Shown piece by piece: positions 19,072 through 27,080 of a stretch of DNA of 64,000 bases. A program made the translations under genes and the position numbers. The first letter of the stretch is position 1; each line of letters begins with the position of its first letter. The notes beneath the pieces were generated by a model, which was given only the letters and a program-made list of their open reading frames with translations, searched no databases and was not told the DNA's origin. This DNA comes from Primorskyibacter sedentarius (GTDB taxonomy: Bacteria; Pseudomonadota; Alphaproteobacteria; Rhodobacterales; Rhodobacteraceae): positions 186,001 through 250,000 of the forward strand of contig NZ_SLZU01000003.1 in NCBI RefSeq assembly GCF_004342065.1. The letters run 5' to 3'.

Positions 19072-20238
19072 TCATCTCAATCGCCCCCGCAGGATATCAC
19101 CGATCTCGCCCTGTGGTCGTGTCCGGGTGAACGCCAGAAGCATGCCGACCGCGATGCCGCCGGCAATCAGCGAAGACCCACCGTAGCTGACGAATGGCAA
19201 TGTCATGCCCTTGGCGGGCAGCAGCCGCACGGCCACGCCCATATTGATCATCGCCTGCACGCCGAACATGCAGGCCAGCCCCGTGCCTGCAAGGCGGATG
19301 AACGGGTCACGCTCGCGCATCAGTCGCACCATCGACCGTACAACGACAGTTGCGTAAAGCGCGATGATGCACAGCACCAGAACCAGCCCGTATTCCTCTG
19401 CCGCCACGGCGATGATGAAATCGGTATGCGCGTCGGGCAAAGACCATTTTACCTGACCCTCGCCTACGCCGACGCCAAAGAAACCGCCCTCGCGGATCGC
19501 GTTGGTCGCGTAACCCATCTGGGTGGTCGGATCGATATCGGGGTTCAGAAAGCCGTCGATGCGGCGGGCGAAATGTTCGGAATTGTTATAGGCGAAGGTG
19601 CCTGCCAGAACCACCAGACCGGCCATCCCCACCAGCAGCACCATGGGCGCGCCTGCCACGAAATACATCACGCCCCAGCCAAAGAGCACAAGGCATGCCT
19701 GCCCGAAATCGGGCTGCATCGCGAGCATCAGCACGATTGTCACCGTCAGGACGAAGGACCACAGCCGCCCCGGCGGGCCGTTGATCTCTTGCGAGGCGGC
19801 CATCATCCACGCCGCCACCACTACGAAACCGGGTTTGAGAAATTCCGAAGGCTGCACACTGGCGAAGCCAAGCGAATACCAGCGCACGGCCCCCTTGCCG
19901 AAATCGGTCCCCAGCACGGGAAGAAGCGCCAGTGCTACGAAGGCTCCCAGAAAGCCCAGAACCGCCAGACGGCGCACCAGTTGTGGCGCCATCATGGAGG
20001 TCAGGAACATCGCCGTCAGTGCCAGCCCGCCAAAAAGCGCCTGCCGCTGCACATAGTGGAACGGATCAAACCCGTTCTTGGCCGCAAGCGGCGGGGATGC
20101 CGCCAGCCCAAGAAGGATGCCCATGCCAAAGAGCATCAGAATGCAGGACATCGACCATCTGTCGACCGTCCGCCACCATTTTGGCAAAACCGGCTCCCCG
20201 TCGCGAACGGGGACCGCGCCATACACCATTTCCGTCAT
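19072..20238 (-). CDS. ftsW: SEDS-family peptidoglycan glycosyltransferase FtsW
   Basis: A polytopic inner-membrane protein of 388 residues that polymerises lipid II at the septum. About ten hydrophobic segments are visible, with SEDS motifs [18 protein letters not shown], the extracellular loop [15 protein letters not shown] with [15 protein letters not shown], and the C-terminal [11 protein letters not shown]. It is the first gene of the minus-strand division block here; upstream lies an unrelated divergent gene, whereas mraY-murD usually precede ftsW in larger dcw clusters. Confidence 0.96.
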   Translation of the reverse strand: MTEMVYGAVPVRDGEPVLPKWWRTVDRWSMSCILMLFGMGILLGLAASPPLAAKNGFDPFHYVQRQALFGGLALTAMFLTSMMAPQLVRRLAVLGFLGAFVALALLPVLGTDFGKGAVRWYSLGFASVQPSEFLKPGFVVVAAWMMAASQEINGPPGRLWSFVLTVTIVLMLAMQPDFGQACLVLFGWGVMYFVAGAPMVLLVGMAGLVVLAGTFAYNNSEHFARRIDGFLNPDIDPTTQMGYATNAIREGGFFGVGVGEGQVKWSLPDAHTDFIIAVAAEEYGLVLVLCIIALYATVVVRSMVRLMRERDPFIRLAGTGLACMFGVQAMINMGVAVRLLPAKGMTLPFVSYGGSSLIAGGIAVGMLLAFTRTRPQGEIGDILRGRLR

Positions 20239-20475
20239 GGAACACCGCCACTACTGCCTCATAAGCGCCCCTTTTCGGGGTCTGAGCGCAAGTGTAGCGA
20301 ATTTTTCCGAACCGGGCCAGTGTAAAGACGTTCACCCTTGGTCAACTATTCAGATTGGGCGAGCGCGGGAAGGTCTGGCCAGAAACTCAACATTTCCGTC
20401 GGGCACAGGGCAAGGGCGGTCTCAGGCGACGACCGCGCACTTGCCTGTTGCAGGCGCTCTGGATATGGCCAGCGG

Positions 20476-21669
20476 ATGGATGTTGATACGCTGATCATAG
20501 GGGCGGGTGCCGCCGGGCTGATGTGTGCCGCACATGCGGATGGGCGCGTGCTGCTCGTCGATCATGCGAAGAAACCGGGCGAAAAGATCCGCATTTCCGG
20601 GGGTGGGCGCTGCAACTTTACCAATCTGCATGCCGGTCCGGAAAATTTCCTGTCCGCCAACCCGCATTTCTGCAAATCCGCGCTTAGCCGGTATACGCAG
20701 TGGGATTTTATCGCGCTGGTCGAGGCCCATGGCATCGCCTGGCACGAAAAGACCCTTGGCCAGCTGTTCTGCGACGACAGTGCGACCCAGATCGTGAGCA
20801 TGCTCCTGCGCGAAGCCTCTGACGCAGGGGCAGAGCTGCGGCTGGAAACAGCGGTCGAGGGGATCGAGCGCGGTCCAGATGGCTTTACCGCGACGCTTGT
20901 TCCCGCCAAGGGCCACCGCCGACGCGTCTTTGCGCGCAATGTCGTGCTTGCCACGGGCGGCAAGTCCATCCCGGGCATGGGTGCGACCGGCTTCGCCTAT
21001 GATGTGGCGCGCCAGTTCGGCTTGCCGGTGACCGACATCCGACCGGCTCTGGTGCCTTTCACCTTCCCCGAAAAACGTTTTGCTGCGCTGTCCGGCACCG
21101 CCCTGCCCGTGCGCGCCACCGCCAATGGCGCCTCTTTTGACGAGGCGATGCTCTTTACCCATCGTGGTCTGTCCGGGCCCGCGATGCTCCAGATCTCGTC
21201 ATTCTGGCGCGAAGGCCAGCAGATAGAGGTTGATCTTTCCCCCGGGCTGCGCCTTTACGACCACCTCCGGGAACGGCGCCAAAGTCATGGCGGGCGCAAC
21301 CTGACGACGGAGCTTGCCGGGGTGCTTCCGGCCAAGCTCGTGCAATACCTTGCGGCGCCGCTTGGCCTGACTGGCAATCTTGCCGATCAAGGCGACGCGC
21401 GTTTGCAGGACATCTGCACCACCCTGCATGGCTGGCACCTGTCTCCTTCGGGCACAGAAGGTTACAGAACCGCAGAGGTCACGCTGGGCGGCATCGACAC
21501 GCAGGCCCTGTCCTCGCGCACGATGGAAGCAAAGCACGTCCCCGGCCTTTACGTGATCGGCGAGGCCGTCGACGTGACAGGCTGGCTGGGCGGATACAAT
21601 TTCCAATGGGCCTGGTCCTCGGGCTGGGCGGCCGGGCAGGCTATTGCAAAGACGCTACGCCAGGGTTGA
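20476..21669 (+). CDS. BaiN/RdsA (HI0933/YhiN) family flavoprotein
   Basis: A 397-residue FAD-binding protein with the N-terminal dinucleotide motif IIGAGAAGLMCAAHA and the family-specific ISGGGRCNFTN. A second FAD motif lies in VVLATGGKSIPGMGATG, and the C-terminus GGYNFQWAWSSGWAAGQAIA is typical. BaiN itself was reported as an NAD(P)H-dependent reductase in bile-acid dehydroxylation, but the widespread homologues have no settled role. I chose the ATG at 20476 (MDVDTLIIGAG); the frame is open to 20338 without homology. No good SD is seen. Divergent from ftsW. Confidence 0.9.
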   Translation: MDVDTLIIGAGAAGLMCAAHADGRVLLVDHAKKPGEKIRISGGGRCNFTNLHAGPENFLSANPHFCKSALSRYTQWDFIALVEAHGIAWHEKTLGQLFCDDSATQIVSMLLREASDAGAELRLETAVEGIERGPDGFTATLVPAKGHRRRVFARNVVLATGGKSIPGMGATGFAYDVARQFGLPVTDIRPALVPFTFPEKRFAALSGTALPVRATANGASFDEAMLFTHRGLSGPAMLQISSFWREGQQIEVDLSPGLRLYDHLRERRQSHGGRNLTTELAGVLPAKLVQYLAAPLGLTGNLADQGDARLQDICTTLHGWHLSPSGTEGYRTAEVTLGGIDTQALSSRTMEAKHVPGLYVIGEAVDVTGWLGGYNFQWAWSSGWAAGQAIAKTLRQG

Positions 21670-21783
21670 AACCGGCGTCGCGCAGTTACATTTCCGACAT
21701 GTCACTGTTACACTCCCGTTACATGGCGGCGGGGCATTGTTCTGTGCAGGTCGTCGTCACCCACTGTCCTCAAAGGCCAAGCC

Positions 21784-22677
21784 ATGCCAACTACCGCGAC
21801 CGACGCCTTTGGCGCCCTGCTCTATTCCGCCCAACGCGGCTTTCGGTTCGAAAGGATGCCAATTCTGCGCCGCCGCGCGCTTGGCCTTGCAGGGGTGCGT
21901 GAAGTCGGGGCGTTCGAGGCGCATCGCCTGCCATCCGAAGGGCGTGGGAACCTTGGTCTTTACCGTATCGACTATGCCGGCATCTCGGTTTTTCAGAAGA
22001 TCACCACCAACACCCGCGAATTCCGCATGGCAAAGGTTCTGGCTAGCGCGGGCGAAAGTGCGAGCCATCCTCGTGTGCTGCTTTGCGCCACACGTGGGCC
22101 GATCCTGCACATTTTCCAGGAATTCGTGGGCGAGGAATGCCGCCCGGTCAGCCCGGAGGTTTACGCCACTCTGGCCAGCGATTTCTCTGCCGTCGCAACG
22201 CGTGTGCTGGGCCAGGTCGCCCCGAAGGACAGGCTGACCTGGATGGAGAGCCTCTCCACACCGGCTTTTGTCGCGAAACTGGCGCAGCGCACGGGTCTGC
22301 ACGCAGATCAACTGCGCAGGGGATTGTCCGACGCCATGTCCCAGCCCCGCGCCGTGGTTCACAATGATCTGCACAGTTCGAACATCCGCCAACGCAACGA
22401 CGACACACCTGTCGCAATCGATTTCGGCGGGGTCGGCTGGTCTTTGCAAGGGGCGGAATATTACCGCCTTCTTCCAAAACAGCTGACCGATGACAGCAAG
22501 CTTGAGATGTTCGAAGAGACCACCGCGATCGCGGCCAGACTGCTCGGGCAATCCGTGGAAGAGGTACGACGCGCGGCCTATCTGGCCGCAGCAGCCCGCC
22601 ACGCCCGGTTCGCACGACTTCGCCGCGACAAGGCCCGCGAGGAACAGGCCCTGATCTGCGCAGCCCGCGCCCTGTGA
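21784..22677 (+). CDS. Predicted APH/protein-kinase-fold phosphotransferase
   Basis: A 297-residue protein with the kinase-fold catalytic loop HNDLHSSN (HxDxxxxN) and the metal-binding AIDFGG downstream, as in aminoglycoside phosphotransferase, choline kinase and lipopolysaccharide-kinase-like proteins. A likely ATP-contacting Lys lies in SVFQKITTN with a following helix REFRMAKVL. The C-terminus is Arg/Ala-rich and helical. Nothing nearby names a substrate: resistance, sugar or lipid kinase roles are all possible. It stands alone, 114 bases after the flavoprotein on the same strand. Confidence 0.7.
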   Translation: MPTTATDAFGALLYSAQRGFRFERMPILRRRALGLAGVREVGAFEAHRLPSEGRGNLGLYRIDYAGISVFQKITTNTREFRMAKVLASAGESASHPRVLLCATRGPILHIFQEFVGEECRPVSPEVYATLASDFSAVATRVLGQVAPKDRLTWMESLSTPAFVAKLAQRTGLHADQLRRGLSDAMSQPRAVVHNDLHSSNIRQRNDDTPVAIDFGGVGWSLQGAEYYRLLPKQLTDDSKLEMFEETTAIAARLLGQSVEEVRRAAYLAAAARHARFARLRRDKAREEQALICAARAL

Positions 22678-22782
22678 CGGCCTGAAGGCAAAGCCTTCGG
22701 GCCATTTCCGCCACGCCTTGACACTATAAGATTTGCGAAGCCGACCGCGATGTCCTTCATCGCAGCCGCCACGCCCCGCGGA

Positions 22783-23410
22783 CATGATGCGGCCCCGGCT
22801 CCAGAGGGCCGCGCAGAGCGTGACCATCCTGGTGCGTTTCATCCACATCCTGTCTGGCAATGAAGGCGTGGTCAGCCAGGGCCAGCGCGTAGAGCAGATG
22901 CGGGTGATGAACGATGCGTTCTCGGCCGCAGGGGTGCGGTTCACCTATGACGAAGACAACGTGACCGAGGTCGACAATGCCACATTCTTTGCAATGGGAC
23001 ACATGTCTGCGGCAGAGCGACAGTGCAAGCAGCAGCATCAGTAAAGCGATCCAACGAGGGGTCTGAATTTCTACACAGCCCGACCGGCGGGAAGCATTCC
23101 GGGCTGGGCCACCTTCCCCCATCACATGGACGGCGCCCCAAAGATGGACGGTGTGGTCATGCTGGACGGGACCATGCCAGGCGGGTCGACCGCGAGTTAC
23201 AATCTGGGCATAACTGCGGTTCATGAGGTGGGGCATTGGCTAGGCCTCTATCACACCTTTCAGGGCGGATGCGTGCCGCCGGATCCGCTTTGCCTCGTTA
23301 TCGGCTCCGGTTTCTTGCGCAGCCGGACTATCCGCTCAACCTCGATGCGGTGGCCTGCGCGGGGGCGGCTTATGCCGTGCAAACGCAGGCGAGGCCACCG
23401 GCGGCGCTGA
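22783..23410 (+). pseudogene. Remnant of an M43 (pappalysin-like) metalloprotease
   Basis: In one frame a protein runs VTILVRFIHILSGNEG... to a stop TAA at 23042-23044, then continues in the same frame as [49 protein letters not shown] and [17 protein letters not shown]. These are successive M43-type blocks, with the zinc motif HExxHxxGxxH intact. After FQGGC (23272) similarity stops and the frame ends at 23410 in unrelated Arg-rich sequence. There is no signal peptide and the C-terminal third is missing. So the gene has an internal stop and is truncated at one or both ends. The 306 bases that follow (23411-23716) hold no gene I can support. Confidence 0.75.
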
Positions 23411-23716
23411 GCATCGTCATTGAGGGCGATCTGCGCGGCAGGCTGATCGACGTCGCAAAGGCTGCCGCCGGGCCATAGGCTGCAGCCGTGCTGTCGGCAC
23501 GGCAGTGCCCTGCCGATGCAGGTCGGGTCATCATCCTTGGTCGCCCCGGCAGAGAGGTCGCCGCAGCTGCCTTTCTCTGGAGCCCCGCCTGACGACTGGC
23601 TTCGGGCCTGCCAACTCATCCGCTTCTCCTTGTTTAGCGAAGCAGCAGCGAGTGCTCGAACTGGCGGTACGGGCTCCCTCCAAGTGTCGCAAGTCTGGCA
23701 AATTCTCCGCGGCAGC

Positions 23717-25105
23717 CTAAGCGCCTGTCGCTGGTTCTTCGGCGTTTTGGGCAAGCGGGAGCGTCAGCGTCAGGCGTGTTCCCTGCGCCACCTGATCCAC
23801 CGAAACGCTGCCGCCATGCGCGGTCACCACCTCTTTCACGATGGCAAGCCCCAGCCCGCTGCCATCACTGGGCGAAAGCTGGCCAAAGCGTTGGAACGCG
23901 CGCTCAGAGGCCTCGGGCCGCAATCCGCACCCATCGTCAGACACGCTGAGCAGCGCCTTGCCATCCCGCAGCCCGGTGCTGACGGAAATCCTGCCGAGCG
24001 ACGCACCGCCATGACGCAAGGCGTTGTCGATCAGGTTGCCGACCGCCTCGCCCATCAGCACCGGATCGCCACGGACAGGCAAATCTTGCGCGCAGGGCTC
24101 AAAGATGAATGCCAGATCACGCCGCAAAACCTCGGGGCCGAGATCGGCACAGACCGTCTGGGCAAGGTCGTTAAGCTCGAACGGTGTGTCGAGACCCTGT
24201 TCGCCATAGCGCAATCGTTCCATCGACAGCAGTTGTTCGGCCAGTCGCGCCGATTTCCGGGCAGCGCGGATCAACTCTTGCTGGCGTTTACCGCGTTCCT
24301 GAGGGTCTTGCACATCCGGCAGAGTCTCTGCCAGCGACAGCAGGGCCGAGGCCGGGTTGCGAAGCTGGTGCGCGGCGTCAGAGATGAAGGCCTGATGCGC
24401 CTGAATATTGCGTTCGACCTGACCAAAAAGCCGGTTCAGCGTCTCCACGATGCCTGAAACCTCGGCCGGAACGGGGCGTTGTATGCGGCTAAGATCGTTG
24501 GGCGAGCGTTTCTGGATCGCGTCCTGCAACCCTTTCAGCGGACGCAGGCCCAGCTCTACCCCGAACCAGACCACGACCACCAATGTTGCCATCAGCGCGG
24601 CGATCAGGGCCGCCGCACGTCGCGCCAAGGCGGCGGCAAAGGCACTGCGGTCGCTCATCCTTTGCCAGACCGTCACCACGGTCGCCCCGGTCAGATTGCC
24701 GATCGTGGTGGTTTCGGACATGCGCAAGACGCGCACTTCTTCGCCCCGGTAGCTGGCAAAAGTGTATTGCGGGGGCGCGTCCTGAACGGGATTGGATTGC
24801 GCAGGCGGATAGGCATAGCCGGTGACATAGATCCCACCCGGCCCGGTGACGTGGTAGAACACCTCGCCGCCCCCGGCGTCCGAGATCAGATCGCGGGTGC
24901 GCGGTGACAGCGCATCGCCTTCCGAAATCTCGACATCGCGCGAAATGGCAAGCGCGGCGGCCAGCAGACCACGGTCGAACAACGCTTCTGCCGTTGTCTG
25001 CGCGACATTGAACCGCCAGAACCCAAGCAGGACGGACGCCACCAGCAAGGGCGTGACGATCAACACGAAAAGCTGCAACCGCAACGACATCGTGCGCGCG
25101 GTCAT
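23717..25105 (-). CDS. Sensor histidine kinase, TctE-like
   Basis: A 462-residue inner-membrane kinase. An N-terminal TM helix (LFVLIVTPLLVASVLLGFW), a periplasmic 2CSK-type domain (residues about 40-160), a second TM (LIAALMATLVVVVWFGVEL), HAMP, then HisKA with phospho-accepting His in SDAAHQLRNPASAL and HATPase motifs NLIDNALRHG and GSGLGLAIV. Gene position next to a TctD-like regulator and a divergent tricarboxylate transporter points to tricarboxylate sensing, as for TctE of Salmonella. Its ATG overlaps the regulator stop as ATGA. Confidence 0.9.
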   Translation of the reverse strand: MTARTMSLRLQLFVLIVTPLLVASVLLGFWRFNVAQTTAEALFDRGLLAAALAISRDVEISEGDALSPRTRDLISDAGGGEVFYHVTGPGGIYVTGYAYPPAQSNPVQDAPPQYTFASYRGEEVRVLRMSETTTIGNLTGATVVTVWQRMSDRSAFAAALARRAAALIAALMATLVVVVWFGVELGLRPLKGLQDAIQKRSPNDLSRIQRPVPAEVSGIVETLNRLFGQVERNIQAHQAFISDAAHQLRNPASALLSLAETLPDVQDPQERGKRQQELIRAARKSARLAEQLLSMERLRYGEQGLDTPFELNDLAQTVCADLGPEVLRRDLAFIFEPCAQDLPVRGDPVLMGEAVGNLIDNALRHGGASLGRISVSTGLRDGKALLSVSDDGCGLRPEASERAFQRFGQLSPSDGSGLGLAIVKEVVTAHGGSVSVDQVAQGTRLTLTLPLAQNAEEPATGA

Positions 25106-25773
25106 TGTCCCTCGACTTCCAGCATGTAGCCCAACCCGCGCGCCGTCCTGATCCGTACCCCATAGCCTTCAACCCTGCGGCGCAGGCGCGAGACATGCGG
25201 CTCTATCGCGGTGTCATCGACATCGGCCCCGGTGCCGTAGACATGCGCGGTCAGCTGCGATTTGGAAACGATGCGCCCACGGCTTTCCACCAGACATTCC
25301 AGCGTTGCGATTTCCCGGCGTGGGATGTTCAGCGCGGCATCGCCATCCAGCACCTGCCTGCTGGTGCGGTCGAAAACCAGCCTCCCCAGCATTTCGCGCG
25401 AGGCGTAAACGAGGTTCTTGCGGCGCGACAATGCCCGCAGGCGGGCCTCCAGCTCGTCAAGTTCAAACGGCTTGGTAAGATAGTCGTCCGCCCCCGCATC
25501 CAGCCCCTCGACCCTTTGCTGGGTTTCGCTGCGGGCGGTCAGCAGGATGACGGGCGTGCCATCCCCGCGCCGCCGCATCGCCCGCAAGACGTCCAGCCCG
25601 CCCATCCCGGGCAGATTGATATCCAGCACGACCAGATCAGGGCTGTCCTGGGCAAGAAATGCATTAGCCTCCAGCCCGTCATGCAACAGGTCAACCGAAT
25701 GCCCCCGGTCCCGCAGCCGGTAGGCAATACCCTTGGCCAGGGCGGTGTTGTCTTCGATGATGGCGATACGCAT
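25102..25773 (-). CDS. OmpR-family response regulator, TctD-like
   Basis: A 223-residue regulator: receiver domain with acidic pocket (IIEDN), phospho-accepting Asp in LVVLDINLPGMGG, conserved Lys in YLTKPFELDELEARL, and an OmpR-type winged helix at the C-terminus (DVDDTAIEPHVSRLRRRVEG). It forms an operon with the kinase downstream and is divergent from tctC, with two 11-base direct repeats in the shared intergenic region that probably are its binding sites. It likely activates the transporter genes in response to a tricarboxylate. Confidence 0.92.
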   Translation of the reverse strand: MRIAIIEDNTALAKGIAYRLRDRGHSVDLLHDGLEANAFLAQDSPDLVVLDINLPGMGGLDVLRAMRRRGDGTPVILLTARSETQQRVEGLDAGADDYLTKPFELDELEARLRALSRRKNLVYASREMLGRLVFDRTSRQVLDGDAALNIPRREIATLECLVESRGRIVSKSQLTAHVYGTGADVDDTAIEPHVSRLRRRVEGYGVRIRTARGLGYMLEVEGQ

Positions 25774-25794
25774 GGCAAAATCTTTGTAACGTTG

Positions 25795-25816
25795 CGCAAG
25801 TTTGACGCAAGGTTGT
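25795..25816. promoter_or_regulatory. Tandem 11-base repeats, likely TctD-type regulator operator
   Basis: CGCAAGTTTGA (25795-25805) is followed directly by CGCAAGGTTGT (25806-25816), 9 of 11 bases identical and one helical turn apart, as OmpR-family dimers require. A looser copy (TGTAACGTTG) lies just upstream and another (CGTCAGGTTAC, 25819-25829) just downstream. The site is 22 bases before the regulator start and about 110 before tctC, within the shared promoter region. Confidence 0.65.
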
Positions 25817-25928
25817 ACCGTCAGGTTACCGACGTTGGAGGAGGGATTCGTTCCCCAAAAAAACTTGCTTTAATGGGCTGGACCTTTGTCCGGCCTGAAA
25901 CCAACGTCCATGGGAGGAAACCAGGACC

Positions 25929-27011
25929 ATGCGTAAACTCGCAACCACTGTTGCCGCTTCTGCTCTGATCGCTGCAGGCATGACCATGCCCGCTGCCGCC
26001 GAAGTCGACTTTTCCGGCAAGACAATCGAATGGGTGATCCCGTTCTCCGAAACCGGCGGCTCTGCCAAATGGGCCAACTTCTTTGCCCCTCTTCTGTCCG
26101 AAGAGCTGCCCGGCAACCCCACCGTCGTGGTGAAATTCATGCCCGGCGCGGGTTCGACCAAGGGCGCCAACTGGTTCCAGGAACAGGAACACGAGGACGG
26201 CACGCTGATGTTCGGCACGTCCGGTTCCACGCAGTTCCCCTACCTGCTGGGCGATCCGCGTGTGCGGTATGAATATGCCGACTGGATCCCGGTCATGGCA
26301 TCGGGCACCGGCGGCGTTGCCTACCTCAATACCGAGGATGGCGCCAAGTTCGACGGCTCTGCCAACGCGCTGAAAGATACCGACTTCATCTATGGCTCTC
26401 AGGGCGCCACGCGTCTTGACCTCGTGCCGCTGCTGGCATGGGAAATGCTGGGTATGAGCGTGGAGCCGGTCTTTGGCATCAAGGGGCGCGGCGATGGCCG
26501 CCTGATGTTCGAACGCGGCGAAGCCACGATCGACTACCAGACATCCTCTGGCTATCTAGGTGGTTCGCAGGCGATGGTGGATGACGGCAAAGCCGTTCCG
26601 ATGATGACCTGGGGCGCGCTGGACGAGGACGGCAACATCGTTCGCGACCCGACCTTCCCCGATATCCCGACCTTCAAGGAAGTCTGCGAAGCGACCGAAG
26701 GCTGCGCGACCGAGGGCGAACAGTGGGATGCGTGGAAAGCCTTCTTCGTGGCAGGCTTCCCGGTCCAGAAGATCTCTTTCCTACCGGCGGGCACACCGGA
26801 TGACGTGACCGAAACCTACGTGAAGGCGTTCGAGGCCGTGCGCAGCCGCCCCGACTTTGCAGAGCTTGCGGCCAAACAGGTCGGCAAATACCCGATGTTC
26901 GTCGGCGAAGGTGCTGCAAAGGCCACCACGACAGGCACCACCGTTTCGGAAGATGCCAAGACCTTTGTTCAGAACTGGTTGCAGGAAGCTTACGGCGTTT
27001 CGCTGAAATAA
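25929..27011 (+). CDS. Tripartite tricarboxylate transporter substrate-binding protein (TctC)
   Basis: A 360-residue periplasmic binding protein that delivers the substrate to the TctAB permease. An N-terminal Sec signal peptide (VAASALIAAGMTMPAAA, cleaved before EVDF) precedes a Bug/TctC-type fold with the typical first strand WVIPFSETGGSAKWANFF and the FMPGAGSTKGANWF loop. It is larger than the usual 320-330 residues because of inserted segments, including a cysteine pair region (EVCEATEGCATEG). It is divergent from tctD and is followed by a hairpin before the permease gene, so more binding protein than permease is probably made. Confidence 0.92.
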   Translation: MRKLATTVAASALIAAGMTMPAAAEVDFSGKTIEWVIPFSETGGSAKWANFFAPLLSEELPGNPTVVVKFMPGAGSTKGANWFQEQEHEDGTLMFGTSGSTQFPYLLGDPRVRYEYADWIPVMASGTGGVAYLNTEDGAKFDGSANALKDTDFIYGSQGATRLDLVPLLAWEMLGMSVEPVFGIKGRGDGRLMFERGEATIDYQTSSGYLGGSQAMVDDGKAVPMMTWGALDEDGNIVRDPTFPDIPTFKEVCEATEGCATEGEQWDAWKAFFVAGFPVQKISFLPAGTPDDVTETYVKAFEAVRSRPDFAELAAKQVGKYPMFVGEGAAKATTTGTTVSEDAKTFVQNWLQEAYGVSLK

Positions 27012-27022
27012 GCCTGATAACC

Positions 27023-27047
27023 GCGGCCCCGGCAGACCCGGGGCCGC
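27023..27047 (+). terminator. Strong hairpin between tctC and the permease gene (attenuator)
   Basis: GCGGCCCCGG (27023-27032) and CCGGGGCCGC (27038-27047) form a perfect 10-bp stem with a 5-base loop, followed by ATTTTCC. Placed between binding-protein and permease genes, it can act as partial terminator or 3' stabiliser of the tctC message. Confidence 0.65.
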
Positions 27048-27080
27048 ATTTTCCTCATTCATTTACGAGAGGCTGGTGCG

